10,152 nt of DNA from assembly GCA_016650355.1 (NCBI GenBank), contig JAENVX010000218.1:1-10152 (forward strand), in the 5' to 3' direction. Position 1 is the first letter of the stretch. Every line of letters starts with the position of its first letter. This DNA is from Bacteroidia bacterium. Its GTDB lineage: Bacteria > Bacteroidota > Bacteroidia > Cytophagales > Cyclobacteriaceae. The translations under genes and the position numbers were made by a program. Below the pieces are notes generated by a model. That model was not told the origin of the DNA and made no database searches. It saw only the letters and a program-made list of their open reading frames with translations. Below are positions 1 through 5,857 of the stretch, piece after piece.

Positions 1-363
1 CATCTGGGCGCTTCCACTCCTGAAAGTGAGACTAACTGTGCCATGATGGCGGTGGATCAGCTAAGAAATTTTCTGGAGGACGGAAACATAAAAAATTCTG
101 TGAACTTCCCTGCCGCTGATATGCCTCGAAACGGAGGCGCCAGGATCGTCATTGCGAATAAGAACGTGCCCGCTATGGTGGGTAAGATTACGAATGTCCT
201 AGCAGAACAAAACATCAACATCGCGGACATGCTAAACAAACATCGCGATGAACTTGCTTATAATATTATTGACATTGATGGAAGTATTAGCGAAAATCAA
301 GTTGAAAAAATTAGGCAAATCGAAGGCATCATCCTTGCGTGGGCATTGCCACCAAATCGATAA
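1..363 (+). CDS. serA: D-3-phosphoglycerate dehydrogenase, C-terminal part (5' truncated by window)
   Basis: Only the last 120 codons are present; the frame is open from base 1 and ends with TAA at 361-363. The first residues read HLGASTPESETNCA, which matches the conserved segment of the 2-hydroxyacid dehydrogenase family carrying the catalytic histidine (PHxGxSTxEAQ in E. coli SerA). After a linker, a C-terminal ACT domain runs from about fragment residue 48 to the end (ARIVIANKNVPAMVGKITN, then NINIADM). This arrangement is the E. coli-like SerA, which oxidises 3-phosphoglycerate to 3-phosphohydroxypyruvate in the cytoplasm, the first step of serine synthesis. In this family the ACT domain is usually the site of serine feedback inhibition; whether it works that way here is inferred. 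The internal ATG at 43 is not the real start, because conserved sequence continues upstream of it. The DUF1015 gene follows after 94 bases on the same strand. Confidence 0.93.
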   Translation, partial: HLGASTPESETNCAMMAVDQLRNFLEDGNIKNSVNFPAADMPRNGGARIVIANKNVPAMVGKITNVLAEQNINIADMLNKHRDELAYNIIDIDGSISENQVEKIRQIEGIILAWALPPNR

Positions 364-457
364 AATGATTTGAAGAAATCTTAAGGCGGTCCCACTAAAT
401 AAATTATAATGCCATTAGAGACAAATCCTTTCATCCAATAAATCCTAGTCTAGACAA

Positions 458-1696
458 ATGAAGATCAGAGCATTCAAAGGCTTTCGGCCTATAGCAGAAA
501 AAGTAAAGGCAGTTGCCTCACGACCATATGATGTTTTGAATTCTGAAGAAGCCTTTGAAGAAGCAAAAGGCAATCCCTGGTCTTTCCTTAATGTGGTAAA
601 ACCGGAGATTACCCTACCACCACAAATAGATCACTATAGTCCTGAAGTATACGAAGCCGGAAAAATTAATTTTCAAAAACTAGTGAAGGAAGGTGTATTC
701 TTTCAGGATAAAACAGATTGTCTTTATATATACGAATTGGTTATGGATGGCCGGTCACAAAATGGGATTGTTGCTTGCGCATCAGTTGATGACTATATGG
801 AAGGCCGAATCAAGAAACATGAACTCACCAGGCCGGATAAAGAAAACGACAGGAAAAATCACGTGCGCATCTCGATGATGAACGCGGAGCCTGTATTCTT
901 TGCTTATTCTGCCGTAAAAAGACTTGACCAAACTGTTGAAGGCATCAAGAAAAACAAACCAGAATATGACTTCCAAACAGAAGATGGCATTCAGCACCGT
1001 TTCTGGGTAGTGGACAAGCCAGAAGAAATTAAAACTATCGTTGACGTATTTGAAAAAATGCCAGCAACTTATGTTGCAGATGGACATCATCGGACAGCAG
1101 CTGCTGCACTGGTTGGAAATGATCTGAAAAAGGAAAATCCGGACCACACTGGGCAAGAATCTTACAACTACTTTTTAGCGGTGCATTTTCCAGATAATCA
1201 GCTGGCGATAATGGATTATAACCGTGTGGTGAAAGACCTCAACAATCACAGTGCGGAGTCATTTATTACTGGACTGACTTACTCTTTTAGTATTGATAAA
1301 AAAGGTAAAGAGGCATACCGCCCAAAACACCTTCACGAATTTGGAATGTATCTACGTGGAGACTGGTATGCCCTGAAGGCCAAAGAGGGCACCTTCAATG
1401 ACCATGATCCAATTGGCGTGTTGGATGTCACCATTCTTTCCGAAAAAGTTCTAAAACCACTTCTCAATATACATGACTTGCGTACAGACAAGCGAATTGA
1501 TTTTGTAGGGGGCATGCGCGGATTGAAAGAACTGGAACGCAGGGTAAATAGTGGCGAAATGGCTGTTGCTTTTGCGCTTTTCCCAGTTTCTATGAAACAG
1601 TTGATTGATATTGCTGAAAGTGGTGAGATTATGCCACCCAAAACAACTTGGTTTGAACCCAAGTTGAGAAGCGGGCTTGTAGTTCATAAACTTTAA
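458..1696 (+). CDS. DUF1015 family protein, possible role in serine/phosphoserine metabolism
   Basis: This 412-residue protein has the features of DUF1015: an N-terminal AFKGFRPI and SRPYDVL segment (about residues 5-27), a KKHELTRPDKENDR segment (119-132), and the signature ADGHHRTAAAA (207-217). There is no signal peptide or membrane segment, so it should be cytoplasmic. The biochemical function is not established by anything visible here. It lies 94 bases after serA on the same strand with no clear terminator between, so cotranscription is plausible. The DGHHR motif (208-212) resembles the motif of ParB/Srx-fold phosphotransferases such as the archaeal free serine kinase SerK and SbnI; with serA adjacent, this suggests a role in interconverting serine and phosphoserine. 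That is inference. The ATG at 458 is chosen because the conserved N-terminus starts immediately after it. Confidence 0.88.
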   Translation: MKIRAFKGFRPIAEKVKAVASRPYDVLNSEEAFEEAKGNPWSFLNVVKPEITLPPQIDHYSPEVYEAGKINFQKLVKEGVFFQDKTDCLYIYELVMDGRSQNGIVACASVDDYMEGRIKKHELTRPDKENDRKNHVRISMMNAEPVFFAYSAVKRLDQTVEGIKKNKPEYDFQTEDGIQHRFWVVDKPEEIKTIVDVFEKMPATYVADGHHRTAAAALVGNDLKKENPDHTGQESYNYFLAVHFPDNQLAIMDYNRVVKDLNNHSAESFITGLTYSFSIDKKGKEAYRPKHLHEFGMYLRGDWYALKAKEGTFNDHDPIGVLDVTILSEKVLKPLLNIHDLRTDKRIDFVGGMRGLKELERRVNSGEMAVAFALFPVSMKQLIDIAESGEIMPPKTTWFEPKLRSGLVVHKL

Positions 1697-1832
1697 TTAA
1701 GTCGCGAATTACAACTCAGAAAAATATTCCATTATGCGCTAGATACCAACATTCTATAGCCATATGTGACTTGGAGAGAAAAAGTATTAACTTTAACCTT
1801 TCGTTATACCACTAAAAAAAGAAATAGTAAAT

Positions 1833-2282
1833 ATGGCTAAATCACAAGAAACCTGGAGCAAGAAGGAGAAGGAAGACAAGAAGAAGAAAAAGAAGAAAGA
1901 AAAAGAGGCGAAGAAAGAAGAAAGAAAAGCCCAGGGTACAAAAAGCTTTGAGGACATGATAGTCTATATGGATGAAAATGGAAATTTTACTTCCACTCCT
2001 CCAGATCCAACAAAACGGGTAGCCATACGAGAAGAAGACATTGAAATAGGGGTACCTAAAAATAGAGTAACCGTTCAGGCAGATCCAAATAGAAAAGGAA
2101 CCGTAACATTTTTTAATGATTCCAAAGGTTACGGCTTTATTAAAGATTCAGACTCACAGGATAGTGTCTTTGTGCATTTAAATGGATTGATTGACCAGAT
2201 AAAAGAAAACAATAAAGTAAGTTTTAGAATTGAAATGGGACACAAAGGTCCGAATGCTGTAGATGTTAAATTAATTCATTAA
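1833..2282 (+). CDS. Cold-shock-domain protein with lysine-rich N-terminal tail
   Basis: A 149-residue protein in two parts. Residues about 8-33 are almost entirely Lys and Glu and are probably disordered or helical and nucleic-acid binding. Residues about 88-148 form a cold-shock domain: GTVTFFND, then RNP1 as KGYGFI (98-103), then RNP2 as VFVHL (112-116), ending VDVKLIH. Such domains bind single-stranded RNA or DNA in the cytoplasm and act as RNA chaperones. At about twice the length of CspA, it fits the tailed CSD proteins common in Bacteroidota. The linker (about 38-80) has no motif I recognise. The gene stands alone: 136 bases separate it from the DUF1015 gene, and a terminator follows. 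Whether it is cold-induced cannot be read from the sequence. Confidence 0.93.
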   Translation: MAKSQETWSKKEKEDKKKKKKKEKEAKKEERKAQGTKSFEDMIVYMDENGNFTSTPPDPTKRVAIREEDIEIGVPKNRVTVQADPNRKGTVTFFNDSKGYGFIKDSDSQDSVFVHLNGLIDQIKENNKVSFRIEMGHKGPNAVDVKLIH

Positions 2283-2303
2283 GCGACTTTTATTGATAGT
2301 ATT

Positions 2304-2336
2304 AAAATGGTCACGTAATAGTGACCATTTTTTTTT
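2304..2336. terminator. Rho-independent terminator, probably bidirectional
   Basis: AAAATGGTCAC (2304-2314) and GTGACCATTTT (2321-2331) form a perfect 11-bp stem around the 6-base loop GTAATA, and the T run continues to 2336. The arrangement terminates the plus-strand cold-shock gene, whose stop is 22 bases upstream. Read on the minus strand, the same stem is preceded by A residues and followed by TTTT, so it can also stop transcripts of the convergent lepB gene, whose stop is about 70 bases away. Confidence 0.88.
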
Positions 2337-2405
2337 GTCGCAACAATTAGCGTTTAATATAGTGGCTTAATAAATGAGCCGATAGTAGCAGCTCTAAAAG
2401 TAAAT

Positions 2406-3536
2406 CTACTCCACCATGCTAAAAATTCTATTCCAGCGAACCTTGTGTAAAAGATCAGCTTCGCTATCGAGCGACATCCAAATAAACAGTGCTTTACCAA
2501 CTATGTGATCTTCCGGAACAAATCCCCAATAACGAGAGTCAAGTGAATTATGCCGATTATCTCCCATCATAAAAAAATAATCTTGCTTAAAGGTATAGTT
2601 CTCCACCGCGTGTCCATCGATTGTTAGCTTACCTTCATTTATCACAAGATTACTATTTGCTTCATACTTTGAAATAATCTCCTTATAAAACCAAAGTGTT
2701 GAATCATTAACGGCAATACTCATTCCTGCCTTCGGTATAATCAGGGTACCGTAGTTTTCACCTGTCCATTCATTGGATTTTTCTATAGGAAAAATACCGT
2801 TATCCGGAATTTCGCTTTTGGTGTAATCTTCTTGTACAGATAGAATATATGGCACTGTCTTTATCTCTTTGAGTTCTTCACTCGAAAGCAACATTTTATA
2901 AACGGCTTGTGCCTCTTGCGAACGACCTAAGAAGTAGTAGTCATCTGAATCCAAACCTAACTTGAGAAGATTGCGTTTGTTTATTTCATCCTTGGCTGTT
3001 ACAAGATAACTGAACTTCATGTCTATTGGATTTGAAATCGGTTTTCCATTAACAATAAGTTGCCCACGCCTAACTTCCAATCTGTCTCCTGGAATTCCTA
3101 CACAACGCTTTACATAGTACGTTTTTAAATCAATTGGGTAATCTACTCCTTCGCTTAATTCTTTTGGCGGTATATTGAACACTACCACGTCTTCCCGCTT
3201 CACTTCACCAAAGCCCGGAAGACGATAGTAGGGTAATTTTATCCACGGCAAGAATGATGGGATTTCTGTTCCCCAGATTTTCTGATGTGTTAATGGAATT
3301 TGTAATGGAGTTCGCGTAACGCGTGTCCCATAATGGAACTTACTCACAAAAAGATAATCGCCTACCAACACGGTATTCTCCATGGAAGGCGTTGGTACTA
3401 CAAATGCTTCAACCGTTGTCCATCTGATTAACGTGGCTGCAATGACAGCGAATATAATAGCGTCCGACCACTCACGAACGAAAGATTTCGGTCTTAATTC
3501 CTTGCTCTTTTCCCAGAATTTTAAATTCATAGACAT
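2406..3536 (-). CDS. lepB: Signal peptidase I, long Bacteroidota-type form
   Basis: Type I signal peptidase, which cleaves signal peptides from exported proteins at the periplasmic face of the inner membrane. Counting from the ATG at 3534-3536 (376 residues), a membrane segment lies near residues 24-40 (AIIFAVIAATLIRW). The catalytic serine is S51 in VVPTPSMENT, the catalytic lysine K143 in YVKRCVGIPGDRLE, and the GDNRHNSLDSR box starts near residue 325. Between the lysine box and the GDN box lie about 180 residues, far more than in minimal enzymes; it is not obviously repetitive. The frame stays open upstream to an ATG at 3644, but that extension overlaps the divergent gene and has no family-like sequence, so I prefer 3536 (or the ATG at 3530, MNLKFWEK). 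One N-terminal membrane segment is visible, versus two in E. coli LepB. Confidence 0.93.
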   Translation of the reverse strand: MSMNLKFWEKSKELRPKSFVREWSDAIIFAVIAATLIRWTTVEAFVVPTPSMENTVLVGDYLFVSKFHYGTRVTRTPLQIPLTHQKIWGTEIPSFLPWIKLPYYRLPGFGEVKREDVVVFNIPPKELSEGVDYPIDLKTYYVKRCVGIPGDRLEVRRGQLIVNGKPISNPIDMKFSYLVTAKDEINKRNLLKLGLDSDDYYFLGRSQEAQAVYKMLLSSEELKEIKTVPYILSVQEDYTKSEIPDNGIFPIEKSNEWTGENYGTLIIPKAGMSIAVNDSTLWFYKEIISKYEANSNLVINEGKLTIDGHAVENYTFKQDYFFMMGDNRHNSLDSRYWGFVPEDHIVGKALFIWMSLDSEADLLHKVRWNRIFSMVE

Positions 3537-3650
3537 ATATATAAGTGATAAGTAACTTTGGTTTAAACGAATCTCTCTCAAGAGAGTTGAAAAACAACCA
3601 GAATTATTAATAGGATATTTTATAACTTGAATACTCAAATCCATAATGAT

Positions 3651-4580
3651 ATGATCAATAGAAGAAAATTCCTACAAAACTCAGGTGCATTGGCATTAGG
3701 AGGTTTGTCCATTGCCCGGCCATCATCGGCAATGTCTTTTTTAAATATGCCTTCGCCTATACCAGCCGGCATTCAACTCTACACGGTCACTTCCAAAATT
3801 GAAGCAGACCTGGAAGGAACGCTTAAGAAGATTGCTGAGATTGGGTACAAAGAACTTGAATCTGCTTCATCGAGAAAGGGCGGATACTATGGCCTTAAGC
3901 CAAAAGAATTTGCCGCGAAGGCAAAAGAATTTGGACTTACCTGGCGCGCGCACCATTGTGGTGGAGCTCCTTTCAGAAGACCTGCCGGTGCAACACCTCC
4001 AGTTGGCCCCGATGGAAAACCTTTGGTAATGCCTCCCTCTAAAAACCTCAGAGATAATTTTCAGGAAGTTGTTGATGACTGTGCAGAAGGTGGGGTGAGT
4101 TATCTTGTATGCTCAAGCACACCTGTTGATACAATGGACGACATTAAACAATCAATTGATACGTTGAGCAAAACCGGAGAAGCCTGTAAGAAAGCAGGTA
4201 TAAGTTTTGCTTTTCACAACCATGTAAAGGAATTTGAAAAAGTTGAAGGCCAACTTCCCTATGATATGTTCCTGACTCAGATAAGTGGGGATATTTTGAA
4301 AATGGAATTAGACCTCGCATGGGTAACAAAATCAGGAACAGACCCACTGGAGTTGTTCAAGAAAAATCCGGGTCGCTTTCCATTGTGGCATGTAAAAGAT
4401 TTAAGTCGCATCACACAAAGGCCGGTAGAAGTTGGAGAAGGCTATGTCGATCTAAAGCGAGTTTTTACTGGCGCTGCGACCGCTGGATTAAAATATTTCT
4501 TCGTGGAGCAAGATCAAGCTCCAGATCCAATGAGCAACATTGCCACAAGTTTTGCTAACCTGCAAAAGTTACAGGAATAA
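3651..4580 (+). CDS. Tat-exported sugar phosphate isomerase/epimerase-like TIM-barrel protein
   Basis: A 309-residue protein of the xylose-isomerase-like TIM-barrel (AP endonuclease 2) superfamily. The ATG at 3651 is preferred over an in-frame TTG at 3627 because it puts a Tat-type signal at the N-terminus: NRRKFLQNSG (3-12), a hydrophobic stretch ALALGGLSIA, and a possible cleavage site after PSSA (residue 27). Likely barrel and metal-site segments are GIQLYTV (40-46), AFHNHVKEFE (187-196), MELDLAWV (218-225), LWHVKDLS (245-252) and FFVEQDQ (283-289); candidate ligands are H189 or H191, D221, H247 and E286. A Pro/Gly-rich insertion lies at about 102-131. The substrate is unknown. Tat export suggests a folded, metal-loaded enzyme acting on sugars in the periplasm. 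It is upstream of the rhamnose operon on the same strand, but hairpins and 176 bases separate them, so joint function is unproven. Confidence 0.85.
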   Translation: MINRRKFLQNSGALALGGLSIARPSSAMSFLNMPSPIPAGIQLYTVTSKIEADLEGTLKKIAEIGYKELESASSRKGGYYGLKPKEFAAKAKEFGLTWRAHHCGGAPFRRPAGATPPVGPDGKPLVMPPSKNLRDNFQEVVDDCAEGGVSYLVCSSTPVDTMDDIKQSIDTLSKTGEACKKAGISFAFHNHVKEFEKVEGQLPYDMFLTQISGDILKMELDLAWVTKSGTDPLELFKKNPGRFPLWHVKDLSRITQRPVEVGEGYVDLKRVFTGAATAGLKYFFVEQDQAPDPMSNIATSFANLQKLQE

Positions 4581-4607
4581 ATTCTGAAATACTACCTACA
4601 ACTAAGA

Positions 4608-4634
4608 CCAGACAGACAATCTATCCCTGTCTGG
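4608..4634 (+). repeat. Inverted repeat (stem-loop) after the TIM-barrel gene
   Basis: CCAGACAG (4608-4615) and CTGTCTGG (4627-4634) can form an 8-bp stem with an 11-base loop; AAG and CTT outside it could add three pairs across one mismatch. It has no T run behind it, so by itself it is a poor terminator. It lies 27 bases past the stop at 4580. It may stabilise the 3' end of the transcript or be a protein-binding site. Confidence 0.5.
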
Positions 4635-4656
4635 CCTTATCATTTCTCCATGTAAG

Positions 4657-4695
4657 TACAGGACAGTTCAGACTGTCCTGTAATCTATTTTTATC
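4657..4695 (+). terminator. Probable rho-independent terminator before the rhamnose operon
   Basis: TACAGGACAGT (4657-4667) and ACTGTCCTGTA (4672-4682) form a perfect 11-bp stem with a TCAG tetraloop, followed by ATCTATTTTTATC. The T run starts a few bases after the stem, so strength may be moderate. It would end the TIM-barrel transcript and isolate the rhamnose operon. The core GGACAG recurs in complement in the preceding stem-loop (CTGTCT), so a regulatory role such as a dyad operator is an alternative. Confidence 0.6.
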
Positions 4696-4702
4696 ACTAA
4701 CG

Positions 4703-4716
4703 TTCAAACGGTTGAA
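4703..4716. promoter_or_regulatory. Candidate operator upstream of rhaT (palindrome centred on CG)
   Basis: TTCAAACGGTTGAA is an imperfect even palindrome with 6 of 7 positions paired and a central CG, the form typical of LacI-family operators. It sits 40 bases upstream of the rhaT ATG, where a repressor of the operon would be expected to bind. No regulator gene is in the window and I see no second copy, so this is a low-confidence prediction from shape and position. Confidence 0.3.
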
Positions 4717-4756
4717 ATTGCTTAGTTAGTCATTAATTCCTCTTCATAAATTTTAG

Positions 4757-5812
4757 ATGCAAATAATTCTTGGTACAATATTCCATTTCATAGGTGGATT
4801 TGCCTCTGGAAGCTTTTATATGCCGTTCAAAAAAGTGAAAGGATGGGCATGGGAAAGCTATTGGATCATTGGGGGAATATTTTCATGGCTGATCGTACCG
4901 CCTCTGGCAGCATGGCTAACCCTACCAGGCTTTACTGAAATCATTGCAAATACTCCCACCTCCACAATAAAGTACACATTCATGTTTGGCGTATTATGGG
5001 GCATAGGTGGACTCACTTACGGCTTAGGGGTACGGTACCTGGGAATGTCACTTGGCAATTCAGTTGTGCTTGGTTTTTGTTCTGCCTTTGGCGCGTTGGT
5101 GCCATCTATTTACTATAACTTTTTCCCGTCAGCAGGCAAAACTACCTTCACCGAAATGCTAACTAACTCGTGGGGGCAGGTTGTACTAGCCGGTGTTGCT
5201 CTATGTTTAATTGGAATTTATATCTGCGGAAGAGCTGGTGTTTTGAAAGAGCAAGAACTGTCCGAGGATCAAAAGAAAGAAAGCGTAGCAGAGTTCAGTC
5301 TGGGGAAAGGATTACTCGTAGCAATTGCATCAGGCATTTTAAGTTCTTGTTTTAATTTTGGAATCGAATCTGGTAAACCGATGGCCGAAGCTGCTGTTGC
5401 TTCAGGATTAAATCCACTTTATCAAAATAATGTTGCTTACGTAGTTTTACTATGGGGCGGTCTCACCACCAATTTGATTTGGTGTCTGGTACTTAATACG
5501 CGCAACAAAACTTTTGGCGACTATACAAATTCTAAATCCCCGTTAATCGGAAACTATCTCTTTTCTGCATTAGCAGGAACTACCTGGTTTTTGCAATTCT
5601 TTTTTTATGGTATGGGGGAAAGTAAATTAGGGAACGGAGCCAGTTCCTGGATTCTTCATATGGCCTTTATCATTCTTGTAGCCAACGGATGGGGTATCAT
5701 TTTAAAAGAATGGAAAGGCGTAAGTAAAAAAACGAGGGCGACCATCACTTTGGGAATCGCGACAATCATTCTTTCGGTGCTGATCGTTGGATATGGAAAC
5801 GCAATTAAATAA
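4757..5812 (+). CDS. rhaT: L-rhamnose/proton symporter
   Basis: A 351-residue, strongly hydrophobic protein with the RhaT signature at its N-terminus (FHFIGGFASGSFYMPFKKVK, about residues 10-29), followed by KGWAWESYW. It has about ten apparent membrane segments. A charged loop after the fifth (GRAGVLKEQELSEDQKKESV, about 158-177) separates two halves, as in the drug/metabolite transporter-like fold to which RhaT belongs. The length agrees with E. coli RhaT (344 residues). It would import L-rhamnose across the inner membrane with protons. It is the first gene of the rhamnose set; rhaEW starts 45 bases after its stop. Family assignment is firm; rhamnose as substrate is supported by all four downstream genes. 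Confidence 0.95.
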   Translation: MQIILGTIFHFIGGFASGSFYMPFKKVKGWAWESYWIIGGIFSWLIVPPLAAWLTLPGFTEIIANTPTSTIKYTFMFGVLWGIGGLTYGLGVRYLGMSLGNSVVLGFCSAFGALVPSIYYNFFPSAGKTTFTEMLTNSWGQVVLAGVALCLIGIYICGRAGVLKEQELSEDQKKESVAEFSLGKGLLVAIASGILSSCFNFGIESGKPMAEAAVASGLNPLYQNNVAYVVLLWGGLTTNLIWCLVLNTRNKTFGDYTNSKSPLIGNYLFSALAGTTWFLQFFFYGMGESKLGNGASSWILHMAFIILVANGWGIILKEWKGVSKKTRATITLGIATIILSVLIVGYGNAIK

Positions 5813-5857
5813 TTCTAAAAAATCGACTATAAGTCTAATCACTCAACAAAAATTATC

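Noticed and set aside
782..1156. Minus-strand open frame of 124 codons inside the DUF1015 gene
   Set aside because: It is antisense to a clear conserved coding sequence, is rich in Cys, Phe and Ser as expected of shadow frames, and matches no family I know.
1771..1795. TTG plus TAACTTTA as promoter of the cold-shock gene
   Set aside because: The spacing (14 bases) is shorter than usual for Bacteroidota promoters and the second element lacks the final G; position is reasonable but support is too thin.
1697..1832. Gap between the DUF1015 and cold-shock genes as a site for a small RNA or terminator
   Set aside because: I see no convincing stem-loop with a T run and no RNA-family signature in these 136 bases.
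3553..3560. TAACTTTG on the plus strand, matching the Bacteroidota -7 consensus TAnnTTTG, as promoter of the TIM-barrel gene
   Set aside because: No TTG-type -33 element is at suitable spacing upstream, and the short motif occurs by chance in AT-rich DNA.
3573..3586. CTCTC/GAGAG inverted repeat between lepB and the TIM-barrel gene
   Set aside because: Only a 5-bp stem in a simple CT/GA run, without a T tract or conserved context.
3537..3644. Upstream extension of lepB to an ATG at 3644
   Set aside because: It adds 36 residues without family character, overlaps the start of the divergent gene, and a better start with a short N-terminus before the membrane segment exists at 3536 or 3530.
3627..3650. 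TTG start for the TIM-barrel gene
   Set aside because: It would place eight residues before the Tat motif; ATG at 3651 gives a normal Tat signal peptide and avoids overlap with the lepB upstream region.
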